Source of the DNA: an uncultured Bryobacterales bacterium | GTDB taxonomy: Bacteria; Acidobacteriota; Terriglobia; Bryobacterales; UBA6623 | Assembly (NCBI GenBank): GCA_958295955.1 | Contig: OY282420.1 | Coordinates: 976,236 to 1,040,235, forward strand | DNA length: 64,000 nucleotides | Direction of reading: 5' to 3' | In this document: positions 39,310 to 48,924 of the stretch, in pieces | Layout: each line of letters begins with the position of its first letter | How positions within the stretch are numbered: position 1 is the first letter of the stretch | The notes under the pieces: model-generated | Databases searched by the model: none | Seen by the model: the letters and a program-made list of their open reading frames with translations, nothing else | Told to the model about the DNA's origin: nothing | Program-made: the position numbers and the translations under genes

Positions 39310-40185
39310 ATGACCCCCTACAAGCGTTTCCGCCCGCGCATTTGCGAATCCGCACTGGCGGTTTATTTCGTTTACACGTCGGTGTTGGCGCTGTTGCTGC
39401 CGGTCGCTCCCCCGATCAAGCTGCGGGCGCTTGCCGCCAACGGCTTGGCGGCGGCCGTGCTGGCCTGGCTGTCCACACGGCCCGAAAGGCCGCGGGGGCT
39501 TTCGATACGCAACCTTTTCCCGTTGGCGGCGGTGATGCTGGCCTATCAGCAAATGGGTTGGTTCGCCTTGCCGCACGACGGCCGCGAGTTGGAGCAGGCT
39601 TGGGTGCGGTGGGACAAGCTGCTGCTCAACGACGCGGGGCTCCGGGCGGCAATCGAGATTGCGGGGCCGCTGATCCCCGGATTGTTGGAAATCCTGTACC
39701 TCTTGACGTACATTCTCGGTCCGTTCGGAATCGCCGTGCTCGCCCTTACGGGCAATGCGGGGCGCGCGGACCGTTTCTTGTCGATGTACGCGATGGCGGC
39801 GATCTTTGCCTACGCCTTGTTTCCGTACTTTCCCTCGGAGCCGCCGCGCACCGTGTTTCCGGGAGAGGACTTCCCGAGTTTCGACACGGTGTTCCGGCGT
39901 TTGAACTGGCGGCTGCTGGCTGAAGGCGGCATCCACACGAGCGTCTTTCCGAGCGGTCACGTCTCTTCGGCTTTCGGGGCGGCCTTCGGCCTGCTTTACG
40001 CGCTGCCGGGCCGCCGCGCGTTCGGGTTGGCGACAGCCGCGGTCGCCTGCGGCATCGCGGTCTCGACCGTTTACGGGCGGTATCACTACGCCGTGGACGC
40101 GGTTGCCGGGCTCGCGGCAAGTCTTGCCGCGGCCGGCGTTTGCATCCGGTTGTTCAGGCGGCAAGAGGAGCGGGGCAATTCGTAG
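39310..40185 (+). CDS. PAP2-superfamily membrane phosphatase
   Basis: 291 residues with about six or seven hydrophobic helices. PAP2 motifs are SVFPSGHVSSAFG and YGRYHYAVDAVAG near the C-terminus, containing the catalytic His pair; the usual first motif (KxxxxxxRP) is not clear to me, so the enzyme may be a divergent inositol phosphorylceramide synthase-like/PAP2 member. Candidate roles are undecaprenyl-pyrophosphate or lipid phosphate hydrolysis. Divergent from the DUF1552 gene and followed by a sulfatase. Confidence 0.8.
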   Translation: MTPYKRFRPRICESALAVYFVYTSVLALLLPVAPPIKLRALAANGLAAAVLAWLSTRPERPRGLSIRNLFPLAAVMLAYQQMGWFALPHDGRELEQAWVRWDKLLLNDAGLRAAIEIAGPLIPGLLEILYLLTYILGPFGIAVLALTGNAGRADRFLSMYAMAAIFAYALFPYFPSEPPRTVFPGEDFPSFDTVFRRLNWRLLAEGGIHTSVFPSGHVSSAFGAAFGLLYALPGRRAFGLATAAVACGIAVSTVYGRYHYAVDAVAGLAASLAAAGVCIRLFRRQEERGNS

Positions 40186-40276
40186 CAGGCCGCTGCCGCC
40201 GCGAAGCAGCGATTCGAGAGCCCCTGCCGGCAGGCGCGCTCTACTCAAGCGCCGCCGGACGGTTTACCATGAGCGT

Positions 40277-41695
40277 ATGCGCTTCCTGCGGTTTGCCCTG
40301 TTCCTTCTCGCGGCCTGCGGCCTCGCCGCAGCGAAGCCGAATCTGGTTTTCATCATGGTGGACGACCTCGGCCCCGAGTGGATTTCGGCCTACGGCGGCG
40401 AGGGCATCGAGACGCCCAACATCGACAAGCTGGCCGCAGGCGGCATGAAGTTCAACAACGCCTACTCCATGCCGCAATGCACGCCGACGCGCGTGACGCT
40501 GCTCACCGGACAGTACCCCTTCCGCCACGGCTGGACCAATCACTGGGACGTGCCCCGCTGGGGCGCCGGCTGCCATTTCGACCCCGCGCGCAACGTCACC
40601 TTCGCCCGGCAACTCAAGAAGGCCGGCTACGTCACGGCGATCGCCGGCAAGTGGCAGATCAACGACTTTCGCGTGCAGCCCGACATCCTGCGCGCCCACG
40701 GCTTCGACGCATGGTCGATGTGGACCGGCGGCGAAGGCGGCAACCCCGTCAGCGACGAGCGCTACTGGAACCCCTACGTTTACACCGACAAGGCCGCAAG
40801 CAAAACCTACGCAGGCGCGTTCGGACCCGACTTGTACAACGACTTTCTGGTCGATTTCGTCCACCGCAACAAGTCGAAGCCGATGCTGATCTACTACCCG
40901 ATGGCGCTGACCCACGGGCCGCTGGTGCATACCCCGCACGAGCCGTTCGCCGAGACGAAGCTGGAAAAGCACCGGGCGATGGTGCGCTATACGGATTATC
41001 TCGTCGGCAAGCTGGTCAAGGCGTTCGACGACGCCGGAATCCGCGGCAACACGATCGTCATCTTCACCACCGACAACGGCACTGCGGGCGGTATCTCCGG
41101 GCGCATGAACGGCAGAACGATCCGCGGGGGCAAGGCCAAGCTGACCGAAAACGGCCCGCGCCAGCCGTACATCGTCAACGGCCCCGGCCTGGTTCCGGCG
41201 GGCGCGGCGACCGACGCCCTGACCGATTTTTCCGACCTGCTGCCGACGCTCTGCGAGCTCGCGGGCGCGCCGCTGCCCGACGGCGTGACGCTGGACGGCA
41301 AATCGCTCGCAAGCGTGATCCTGGGCAAAGACGCCGACGGCCCGCGCGAGTGGATTCTGGCAATGGGCTTCGGCGCCGGGGCGCTGGACGAGAACGGAGT
41401 GCGCGGCGTCAAGAACTACGCGCCGCGGGTCATTCGCGACAAGCGCTACAAGATTCACGTCCACGACGGCGCCGCGACGGCGCTCTACGATCTGTCCCGC
41501 GACCCGGACGAGCAAAACAACCTGATCGCCGGCAGCGACCCCGCGCACGCCGCGGCGCTGGCCCGCTTGCAGGCCGTCGCCGCAACGATGCCGACCCAAG
41601 ACGCGCGGCCGCGTTACAACCCGCTCCCGCCGCAGCCCTGGGACATTACGCTCGATCAAGACCGCTTCCGCTACAAGCCGGCGGCATCGCGGTAG
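40277..41695 (+). CDS. Exported sulfatase (CTPTR type)
   Basis: 472-residue type I sulfatase, the fourth in this window. Signal peptide (about 1-18), NLVFIMVDDLGPEWISAYGG, then C68-T-P-T-R72-VTLLTG; AGKWQIND replaces the common GKWHLG, and FTTDNGT is present. The W-Q variant and the shorter spacing suggest a subgroup distinct from the other three. ATG 40277 is preferred over the long frame from 40103, which overlaps the PAP2 gene. Substrate unknown. Confidence 0.9.
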   Translation: MRFLRFALFLLAACGLAAAKPNLVFIMVDDLGPEWISAYGGEGIETPNIDKLAAGGMKFNNAYSMPQCTPTRVTLLTGQYPFRHGWTNHWDVPRWGAGCHFDPARNVTFARQLKKAGYVTAIAGKWQINDFRVQPDILRAHGFDAWSMWTGGEGGNPVSDERYWNPYVYTDKAASKTYAGAFGPDLYNDFLVDFVHRNKSKPMLIYYPMALTHGPLVHTPHEPFAETKLEKHRAMVRYTDYLVGKLVKAFDDAGIRGNTIVIFTTDNGTAGGISGRMNGRTIRGGKAKLTENGPRQPYIVNGPGLVPAGAATDALTDFSDLLPTLCELAGAPLPDGVTLDGKSLASVILGKDADGPREWILAMGFGAGALDENGVRGVKNYAPRVIRDKRYKIHVHDGAATALYDLSRDPDEQNNLIAGSDPAHAAALARLQAVAATMPTQDARPRYNPLPPQPWDITLDQDRFRYKPAASR

Positions 41696-41820
41696 GCGGC
41701 TCCCGCCTGCGCTAAAATAGCGTTTGACCGCTCCGGCTCCCGGTCCCGGCAACGCTCCGTTTCCTTGCCGCTCTGCTTTGCCCTTGCGGGCGGCCTGACA
41801 CTCGCCGAAACCCCGCTCTC

Positions 41821-42999
41821 ATGTACGTCAAAAAGCCCCGCTTGCTGACCCCCGGCCCGACGCCGCTGTACCCCCCGGCGGCGCGCGCCATGGCGGGCGC
41901 CGACATGCACCACCGCACGGGTGAGTTCATCGAGGTTTACCGCAGCGTCATCGCCGGCCTGCGCTATTTCATGGGAACGGAGAACGGCATCGCCCTGTTC
42001 GCCGCTTCCGGCACCGGCGCGATGGAGGCTGCGGTCTCCAATCTGTTTTCCGCCGGCGACAAGGCGATCGTCTGTACGGCGGGGAAATTCGGCGAGCGCT
42101 GGCTGCGCATCGCGCAGGCGTTCGGCCTCGACACGGTCGTCATCGAAAAGCCCTACGGCGAATCCGTCAAGCCGGAGCAAGTGGCGCAGGCGCTCGCCGG
42201 CAATGCGGGCGTCCAAGGCGTTTTCATCCAGGCCACCGAATCTTCGACCGGGGTTTCCCACGACGTCGAAGCCATCGGCAAAATCGTCGCCGCGACCGAT
42301 GCGATTCTGGTCGTGGACGCCATCACCGGCCTCGGCACCAGCGTGCTGGAGATCGACGCCTGGGGGCTCGACGTGGTCATCGGCGGTTCGCAAAAAGCGG
42401 TCATGATCCCGCCCGGCCTGGCCTACTGCTCGGTCAGCGAAAAGGCGCTGCAACGCGCCGCGGCCGCCTCCAATCCCTATTTCTACTTCGACCTGCGCAA
42501 GCACATCGCGGCGGGTGTCGAAGGCGATTCTCCCTGGACCCCGGCGGCTTCGCTGATCCTGGGCCTCGGCGAAGTGCTCCGCTTCGTCCGCGAGATCGGA
42601 CGCGAGAAGCTGATCGCCAACGCGCAACTGCTGGCCCGCGCGGCCCGCGGCGCGGCGCAGGCGTTGGGCCTCGAGCTTTTCGTCAGAGACGCCATCCCCG
42701 CCGGAGCCGTTACCGCGATCCGCCCGCCCGCGGGAATCGACTCCGGCGAGATCGTCAAGCGTTACAAGAGCGATTTCGCAGCGATCGTCGCCAACGGACA
42801 GGGCTCGATGAAAGGGCGTGTCTTCCGCTACGCGCACTTGGGGTATTTCGATTTTCACGACCTGTTCGCAACCGTCGCCGAGCTGGAGCTGATCCTGCAC
42901 GATCTCGGCCGGCCGGTTGAGTTCGGCACGGGCGTCCGCGCCGCGCAAGCGGTCTATCTCGCAGCGCAGGCGGCCGACAGAACCGAGGCGCCTCGATGA
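41821..42999 (+). CDS. Class V aminotransferase (likely serine/alanine-glyoxylate or phosphoserine type)
   Basis: 392 residues, fold-type I PLP enzyme. LLTPGPTPLYPPAA and HHRTGEF at the N-terminus and GGSQKAVMIPPGL with Schiff-base Lys192 mark the alanine:glyoxylate/serine:pyruvate aminotransferase branch (PucG/AGXT-like). Its stop overlaps the serA start by 4 nt (ATGA). In several bacteria this branch partners serA and supplies phosphoserine aminotransferase activity in place of SerC; the tight coupling makes that likely here, though not proven. An alternative is a glyoxylate-linked photorespiratory-type route. Confidence 0.87.
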   Translation: MYVKKPRLLTPGPTPLYPPAARAMAGADMHHRTGEFIEVYRSVIAGLRYFMGTENGIALFAASGTGAMEAAVSNLFSAGDKAIVCTAGKFGERWLRIAQAFGLDTVVIEKPYGESVKPEQVAQALAGNAGVQGVFIQATESSTGVSHDVEAIGKIVAATDAILVVDAITGLGTSVLEIDAWGLDVVIGGSQKAVMIPPGLAYCSVSEKALQRAAAASNPYFYFDLRKHIAAGVEGDSPWTPAASLILGLGEVLRFVREIGREKLIANAQLLARAARGAAQALGLELFVRDAIPAGAVTAIRPPAGIDSGEIVKRYKSDFAAIVANGQGSMKGRVFRYAHLGYFDFHDLFATVAELELILHDLGRPVEFGTGVRAAQAVYLAAQAADRTEAPR

Positions 43000-44585
43000 A
43001 CATTCTCATTGCCGACGCCATCGCCCCCGCCGCCGTGGACGCGCTCAAGGCCGAGCCGGAGTTCAACGTCATCGTCTCCAACGCCAACGAGTACCGCAAG
43101 CATCTCGCCGGCGCCGAAGCCGTGCTGATCCGCAGCGCGGTCAAAATGACCGGGGACGAGTTCGCGCTTGCGCCCAAGCTGCGGGTCGTCGGGCGCGCCG
43201 GCGTGGGCGTGGACAACGTCGATTGCGCCGCAGCGACGGCGCGCGGCGTGGTCGTGATGAATACGCCGGGCGGCAACGCCGTCGCGGTCGCCGAGCACAC
43301 GCTCGCTTTCATCCTCTCGCTGGCGCGCTCCGTGCCCGGCGCCAGCGCCTCGACGAAAGCGGGCAAATGGGAGAAGCAAAAATTCCTGGGCAACGAACTG
43401 GCGGGCAAGACCCTGGGCATCGTCGGCTTCGGCAACGTCGGCCGCCAGGTGGCCCGGCGCGCCAAGCCGTTCGGCATGGAGATCGTCGCCCACGACCCGT
43501 ATGTTTCGAGCGACGCCGCAAAGGACGCCGACGTAGAGTTGCTGGACATCGACGAGCTTTACGCCTGCGCCGACTACATCACGCTGCACCTTGCCCTGAA
43601 GCCCGAAACGCGCAAGCTGGTCAGGGCCGAGTCTATCGCCAAGATGAAAGACGGCGTGCGCATCGTCAACTGCGCCCGCGGCGAGTTGATCGACAGCCAA
43701 GCGCTCAACGACGCGCTGGCGTCCGGCAAAGTGGCCGGGGCCGCGCTTGACGTATTCGAGACGGAGCCTCCGGGCGAATCCGAATCGCCGCTGCTCGCTC
43801 GGGAAACCGTCGTGGCCACGCCGCACATCGGCGGCTCCACCGCCGAGGCGCAGGAGAAGGTCGGCATCCGCATCGCCAAGCAGGTGCGCGACTTTCTCAA
43901 GGACGGCGTGGTGCTGTCGGCGGTCAACATGCCGTCCGTCAGCGCCGAGCAATACGGCAAGCTGAAGCCGTTCCTGGAGTTGGCCGAGCGGCTCGGCTCG
44001 TTTGCGGCGCAAACCACGCAGGGCCGCCCCGTGCGCTTGAAGATTACCTATTCGGGAAACTTCGGCGAGAGCGACTCCGCGCTCATTCGCAACGCGGCGC
44101 TGAGCGGCGTGCTCAATCGTTTTCTGTCGCAAAAAGCCAACCTCATCAACGCCGCGCAGATTGCCCGGGAGCGCGCCTTCGGCGTCACCGACGTGCGCCG
44201 CGGACGCACGCATTTCAGCGATTCGATCGCCCTTTCGCTCAAAACCGAGGAAGGCGCGCGCACGGTCGAGGGAACCGTATTCCCCGACGGTTCGCCGCGC
44301 CTGCTGAGCACCGACGGCATCTACGTCGAGACCAGACTCGACGGCCACCTGGTTTACGTCACCAACGAAGACGTACCCGGCGTGATCGGCCGCGTGGGGA
44401 CGATCCTCGGCGACAACGGCATCAACATCGCGGATTTCGCGCTCGGCCGCGGCGAGGCGCCGGAAACGGGCAAGGCGGCCAACGCGGTCGCGGTCGTGCT
44501 TACCGACCAACCGCTGCCGGCCGCCGTGCTGGAGCAACTTTATGCGACGCGCGCCGTAACCTTCGCCAAAGCCATCGAGCTTTGA
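42996..44585 (+). CDS. serA: D-3-phosphoglycerate dehydrogenase
   Basis: 529 residues of the long SerA type: NAD-binding Rossmann GIVGFGNVGRQVARRAKPFG, catalytic Arg in VNCARGELIDS, Glu in VFETEPPGES, His in TPHIGGSTAEA, then an intervening ASB-like domain and a C-terminal ACT domain (VTNEDVPGVIGRVGTILGDN) for serine feedback. First step of serine synthesis from 3-phosphoglycerate. Overlaps the aminotransferase gene, forming an operon of two. Confidence 0.96.
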   Translation: MNILIADAIAPAAVDALKAEPEFNVIVSNANEYRKHLAGAEAVLIRSAVKMTGDEFALAPKLRVVGRAGVGVDNVDCAAATARGVVVMNTPGGNAVAVAEHTLAFILSLARSVPGASASTKAGKWEKQKFLGNELAGKTLGIVGFGNVGRQVARRAKPFGMEIVAHDPYVSSDAAKDADVELLDIDELYACADYITLHLALKPETRKLVRAESIAKMKDGVRIVNCARGELIDSQALNDALASGKVAGAALDVFETEPPGESESPLLARETVVATPHIGGSTAEAQEKVGIRIAKQVRDFLKDGVVLSAVNMPSVSAEQYGKLKPFLELAERLGSFAAQTTQGRPVRLKITYSGNFGESDSALIRNAALSGVLNRFLSQKANLINAAQIARERAFGVTDVRRGRTHFSDSIALSLKTEEGARTVEGTVFPDGSPRLLSTDGIYVETRLDGHLVYVTNEDVPGVIGRVGTILGDNGINIADFALGRGEAPETGKAANAVAVVLTDQPLPAAVLEQLYATRAVTFAKAIEL

Positions 44586-44672
44586 CCGCCCGAACAGCCC
44601 GCGGCGGCTTGTTTTTTTCCTCGCTTGCGGTTACGCTTGATCGTCAGGCACGAGCGGATGAAAGGGGCGGTC

Positions 44673-45974
44673 ATGAGACACCATTTGCCGGCGCTGCTTG
44701 CGGGCGCGCTTCTATTCTTTGCAGGCTGCGGCGGCGCGGAGGACGAAAGCGCCGCGGGACTGAAGGTCTTTACCGGCGCGACCGTCTTCGACGGGCAGGG
44801 CGGGCCGCCGATTGAGAACGCGGCGATAACCGTGCGCGGCGGCCGCATCGTCGCAGTCGGGCCGGCCGCAGCGGTAGGCGCGCCTGCGGGCGCGGAGACG
44901 ATCGACCTCGCCGGCAAGTTCGTCACCCCGGGCTTCATCCTCGGACACGGACACGTCGGCGGCGCGCGCGGCCTCGAGACCGGCCCCGACGTCTATACCC
45001 GCGAGAACCTGCTCGACCAGCTCGCGCTCTATGCGCGCTACGGCGTCACCACGGTTCTCAGCCTGGGCGGCGACGGCGCGGAAGCGGCGCGGCTGCGCGG
45101 CGAACAGGCGGCCCCCGGCCTGAACCGCACGCGGATTTACATCGCCGGGGCGGTGGTTGACGGCGACACGCCCGAAGCCGCGCGCGCCCAAGTTGACCGC
45201 AACGCGGAGATGCCCGTCGATTTCATCAAAATCCGCGTGGACGACAACCTGGGAACTACAAAGAAAATGCCGCTGGAAGCGTACCGCGCGACGATCGACC
45301 AGAGCCACCAACGGGGTCTGCGGCTGGCCGCGCACCTTTTCTATCTGGAGGACGCCAAGGCATTGCTCGAGGAGGGCGCCGATTTTCTCGCGCACAGCAT
45401 CCGCGACCGCGCCGCGGACGACGAGGTCATCGCTCTGCTCAAGGAGAAGAACGTCTGCCTGTGTCCGACGCTGACGCGCGAGGTCTCGACTTTCGTCTAT
45501 GAAGACGTCCCGGAGTTCTTCAGCGATCCGTTTTTCCTCAAAGACGCGGACCCGTCCGTCCTGGAACAACTCAAAGACCCCGAGCGCCAAAAGCGCATGC
45601 GCGAGAGCAAAGCCGCGCAGCAGTACAAGGTTGCATTGGAAACCGCGTCGGCAAACCTCAAAACGCTCGCCGACGCCGGAGTCAAGATCGTTTTCGGCAC
45701 CGACACCGGACCCCCGGCGCGGTTCCAGGGCTACTTCGAGCACATGGAGATGCAGTTGATGGCCGAAGCCGGGCTCACGCCGGAGCAGATCGTACGCTCG
45801 GCGACCGGCGACGCCGCGGAATGCCTGGGCTTCGACGAAGTGGGCTCGCTGCAAGCGGGCAAGTGGGCCGACTTCAACGTCTTCGACGAAAACCCGCTCG
45901 ACGACATCGCCAACACCCGCAGCCTGGCCGGCGTGTGGATTGCCGGGACGCGGGTCCCCGCATCGGCGGAATGA
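44673..45974 (+). CDS. Exported amidohydrolase-family lipoprotein
   Basis: 433 residues. Lipobox LLFFAGCGG at the N-terminus, then the amidohydrolase TIM barrel: GHGHVGG (first metal HxH), a central His in LRLAAHLFYLEDAK, LAHSIRD, and FGTDTGPP for the final Asp. The C-terminal LGFDEVGSLQAGKWADFNVFDENPL is the standard family end. Relatives include imidazolonepropionase-like and prolidase-like hydrolases; substrate unassignable. ATG 44673 has GGGG 6-9 nt upstream and a proper lipoprotein signal; longer starts lack one. Confidence 0.85.
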   Translation: MRHHLPALLAGALLFFAGCGGAEDESAAGLKVFTGATVFDGQGGPPIENAAITVRGGRIVAVGPAAAVGAPAGAETIDLAGKFVTPGFILGHGHVGGARGLETGPDVYTRENLLDQLALYARYGVTTVLSLGGDGAEAARLRGEQAAPGLNRTRIYIAGAVVDGDTPEAARAQVDRNAEMPVDFIKIRVDDNLGTTKKMPLEAYRATIDQSHQRGLRLAAHLFYLEDAKALLEEGADFLAHSIRDRAADDEVIALLKEKNVCLCPTLTREVSTFVYEDVPEFFSDPFFLKDADPSVLEQLKDPERQKRMRESKAAQQYKVALETASANLKTLADAGVKIVFGTDTGPPARFQGYFEHMEMQLMAEAGLTPEQIVRSATGDAAECLGFDEVGSLQAGKWADFNVFDENPLDDIANTRSLAGVWIAGTRVPASAE

Positions 45975-46149
45975 GCCGGCCGATGCTCTGGAAGAATGCG
46001 ACGAAGAAGAGCGGGAAGTAGAAGGGCCCGTTCGCGGGCTGTACGCCAATGAGCGGACCAGGTAGATCCGAGAGGCCTTCGCAGGCTCCATTCGTTCGGG
46101 TCCGGCTACGGACTCAAGACATACCAGGACCGGCGAAGCGAATAGTCGT

Positions 46150-46713
46150 ATGACGAACGCAGGCCGGCGCTCGCCGGCGCGCGGCAATACCCGGCGTTGG
46201 CTGCTGCGCTTTTCGGCAGCCGTCATGGGCCTCGTCAGGCCCGCCTCGTCCCAACGGAAGAAACCGCCCGCCGCCTTCGTCCCGCTGTTGGAGCCGCTGC
46301 GGTTCCCGACCGCGGACTTTCCGCAGCCGTGGTCGGCGGCGCCGTTCACCGCCCGCTGCCTTGCGCCCGGCAGCGCCGCGCGGCCTGCGCGGGAAATCCG
46401 CCTGCAGGGCATCGTGCTGCGCCTTCCCGACTCCGGCGGCAACGGGACAAGCTTCCGCGCCTACTGCCTGACGTGCCCGCACGAAATCTGCCAAGTCAAT
46501 TTCACCACCGAAACCACGGGCGTGGAGCCGGCGCCCGAGCGCATTCCCCCCCATCCCCTTTTCGTCTGCCCCTGCCACTTCAGCGCCTTCGACCCGCTCG
46601 CGGACGGCGAACGGCTGGCCGGTCCGGCGCACCGCGGGCTGTACCGCTTCAAGCTCGAGACGCGCGGCGGCGCGGTCGCCGTGCTCCGGATCGAACGCGC
46701 GGCGCTTGTATAG
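46150..46713 (+). CDS. Rieske [2Fe-2S] protein, orphan bc1-type
   Basis: 187 residues. RRWLLRFSAAVMGLV at residues 15-29 could be a Tat signal-anchor. The cluster motif is C109-P-H111-E-I-C114 and C140-P-C142-H143-FSAFDP; Cys114 and Cys142 would form the disulfide of bc1/b6f-type Rieske proteins. The gap between the two halves (28 residues) is longer than usual. It could be a subunit of a menaquinol:cytochrome c reductase or an electron carrier; no cytochrome b is nearby. A similar-strand propeller gene starts 40 nt downstream. Confidence 0.8.
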   Translation: MTNAGRRSPARGNTRRWLLRFSAAVMGLVRPASSQRKKPPAAFVPLLEPLRFPTADFPQPWSAAPFTARCLAPGSAARPAREIRLQGIVLRLPDSGGNGTSFRAYCLTCPHEICQVNFTTETTGVEPAPERIPPHPLFVCPCHFSAFDPLADGERLAGPAHRGLYRFKLETRGGAVAVLRIERAALV

Positions 46714-46753
46714 CGCGCGCCGGGCGGCTACCATATTCAGCGGAGGCCGTCCG

Positions 46754-47824
46754 ATGCGCACCTGCCTGTTCCCCATCCTGATCGCCCTCGCCGCCGCGCC
46801 CGGCGGGCAAGCCGAGGATTCCGCCGGCTACCGGGAAAAGCTGTACATCCTGAGCAGCGCCGACGACGACATGACCGTTGTCGACGTGGCCACGAACGAG
46901 ATCGTCGGCGCCGTGACGGTCGGCGCCCTGCCGCACGGCATCGCCGCGCCCCGGTCGCACAAGCTGCTCTACGTGGCGACCGAAGGCAAGGATCACGGCG
47001 TCACGGTCGTCGATCCGGTCAGCGACAAGGCCGTCGCCAAGTACGCCGTCTTCGGCAAGCGTCCGAACGAAATCGACATCACCTCAGACGGGCGCTATCT
47101 CTACCTGCCCGCGCGGGGCGAGTGCCGCTATGAAGTTTTCGACACCGTTAACCAATCGCTGATCGCCAAGATTCCGGTCAGCGGCTATCCGCACAACGTC
47201 GTCGTCTCGCCGGACGACCGCTTCATGTACCTCTCCGCCTACGACCGCGGCAGCCTTTCCGTCGAGAACGCGCGGAAGGCGGGCGAGTGTACGACCCTGA
47301 ACAAGAAAATCTACGTGGTCGACGTCGAGACCCACGAAGTCGCCGCGACGATCGACACCCTGGAAGCCCCCAGGCCGATCGCCGTCAGCCCCGACGGGAA
47401 ACGCCTCTACGCCAACACCGACAACCTGATGGGCTTCGTCACGCTCGATCTGGAAAACCGCAAGCTGCTCTACCGCTCAGAATACGCGCTCAGCAGCGAC
47501 GAGGCGGCGACCCCCAGCCGCTCGCACGGCATAGGCGCCACGCCCGACAACAAGGAAGTCTGGTCGACGAACATCAACCACGGGTTTGTCCACGTCTTCG
47601 ACGTGACGGCCGACCCGCCGCGGCAGATCGCCAAGCTCGCCACCGGACGCACGCCCCTGTGGCTGACCATGACGCCCGACGGGAGCACCGTGTACGTCGC
47701 CAACACGGCCGACGACACGATCTCGGTCTTCGACGCCAAGTCAAAGAAAGAGAGAATGCGCATCCAACTGCCGAAAGGCAAGGCGCCCAAGCGCATGCTC
47801 GTTCTGCGCGTTCCGACCGGCTGA
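46754..47824 (+). CDS. Exported YVTN-type beta-propeller protein
   Basis: 356 residues. Signal peptide (about 1-20) then repeated propeller blades, e.g. VVVSPDDRFMYLSAY, AVSPDGKRLYANTDN and the C-terminal DGSTVYVANTADDTISVFDA. This fold (seven-bladed, YVTN/lactonase-like) serves in binding or electron transfer in many bacteria. GCGGAGG lies before the ATG at 46754. It follows the Rieske gene by 40 nt; a redox partnership is possible but speculative. Confidence 0.82.
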   Translation: MRTCLFPILIALAAAPGGQAEDSAGYREKLYILSSADDDMTVVDVATNEIVGAVTVGALPHGIAAPRSHKLLYVATEGKDHGVTVVDPVSDKAVAKYAVFGKRPNEIDITSDGRYLYLPARGECRYEVFDTVNQSLIAKIPVSGYPHNVVVSPDDRFMYLSAYDRGSLSVENARKAGECTTLNKKIYVVDVETHEVAATIDTLEAPRPIAVSPDGKRLYANTDNLMGFVTLDLENRKLLYRSEYALSSDEAATPSRSHGIGATPDNKEVWSTNINHGFVHVFDVTADPPRQIAKLATGRTPLWLTMTPDGSTVYVANTADDTISVFDAKSKKERMRIQLPKGKAPKRMLVLRVPTG

Positions 47825-47843
47825 TTGCCGGCCGCGAAGCGGC

Positions 47844-48842
47844 CTAGAGCTTGGCTGCGATGTCGGCGGCGATCAGGCCGCCGTGGAAGCGTCCGTTCTC
47901 GATAAAAATCTCGCCGGTGTTCATACCGGCGACGATGACCCCGGCAAGATAGACGCCCGCCCGGTCGCTCTCCAGCGTATCGGGATTGGTGCGCGGACGG
48001 CGGCTCTCGGGGTCGAACAGGATGCCGAGCTGCGCCAGAAACTCGATGTCGGGCTTGTACCCGGTCATCGCCAGGACGAAGTCGTTGGCGATCCGTTTGG
48101 GGCCGTCGGGCGTGAGCAGGTCGAGCGTTTCTTCGTCGATGCGTTCGACCGACGTGTTGAAGCAGGCCGCGATCTCGCCGTTGGCAATGCGGTTGGCGAT
48201 GTCGGGGATAATCCAGTATTTGATTTTTTCGCTCAGTTGCGGGCTGCGGTGAATGAGCGTCACGCGGGCGCCCGCGCGGTAGCATTCGAGTGCGCAGATC
48301 GCCGCGGAGTTCTTGCCGCCGATGACGGCTACGTCGCAGTCGTAGAAGGGGTGCGGCTCCCGATAGTAATGGCGGACTTTCGCCAGATCCTCGCCGGGGA
48401 CGCCCATGCGCACCGGGATATCGTAAAAGCCGGTTGCGAGAACGATTTTTCCCGCGGCGTAGCGCCGGCGCTCGCCGCTGCGTTTCGTCGTTTCGACCGC
48501 GAAGGCCCCGTCTTCTCCGCCGATGGCGTCGACGGTCTCGTATTGCCGCACGTCGAGCTTGTAATGGCCGGTCACGCGGCGGTAATACTTGAGGGCCTCG
48601 CCGCGGGTAGGCTTGTCGCGCACCGCGGTCATCGGGATATTGCCGATCTCGAGCAACTCCGGGGTCGTGAAGAACGTGAGGTTGGTGGGGTAGTTGTAGA
48701 GCGAGTTGACGAGGCAGCCTTTGTCGAACACGGCAACGCGGTAACCGGCGTTCTGAACGTCGATGGCGCAGGCGAGCCCGGTCGGGCCGGCGCCGACAAC
48801 GATGACGTCGAAAGATTCGCTAACAACGGGCGGGGGCGGCAA
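47844..48842 (-). CDS. YpdA-like FAD/NADPH disulfide reductase (bacillithiol reductase family)
   Basis: 332 residues. FAD motif IVVGAGPTGLACAIDV, NADPH motif VIGGKNSAAICALECYRAG, and the YpdA segments YPTNLTFFTTPELLEIG and GEIFIENGRFHGG; there is no redox CxxC, which separates it from thioredoxin reductase. YpdA (Bdr) reduces bacillithiol disulfide in Firmicutes, and bacillithiol synthesis is known in some Acidobacteriota. The frame has no ATG before the FAD motif, so TTG at 48842 is likely; a TATACT box lies only a few nt upstream. Confidence 0.88.
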   Translation of the reverse strand: MPPPPVVSESFDVIVVGAGPTGLACAIDVQNAGYRVAVFDKGCLVNSLYNYPTNLTFFTTPELLEIGNIPMTAVRDKPTRGEALKYYRRVTGHYKLDVRQYETVDAIGGEDGAFAVETTKRSGERRRYAAGKIVLATGFYDIPVRMGVPGEDLAKVRHYYREPHPFYDCDVAVIGGKNSAAICALECYRAGARVTLIHRSPQLSEKIKYWIIPDIANRIANGEIAACFNTSVERIDEETLDLLTPDGPKRIANDFVLAMTGYKPDIEFLAQLGILFDPESRRPRTNPDTLESDRAGVYLAGVIVAGMNTGEIFIENGRFHGGLIAADIAAKL

Positions 48843-48924
48843 TTTCCAGTATAGGGCGCTGCGCGCCCCTGAGCCGCGCGGCGGCCGCAGCCGTTTTCGT
48901 TCGTGGTAATTTTACGGTACTGCC

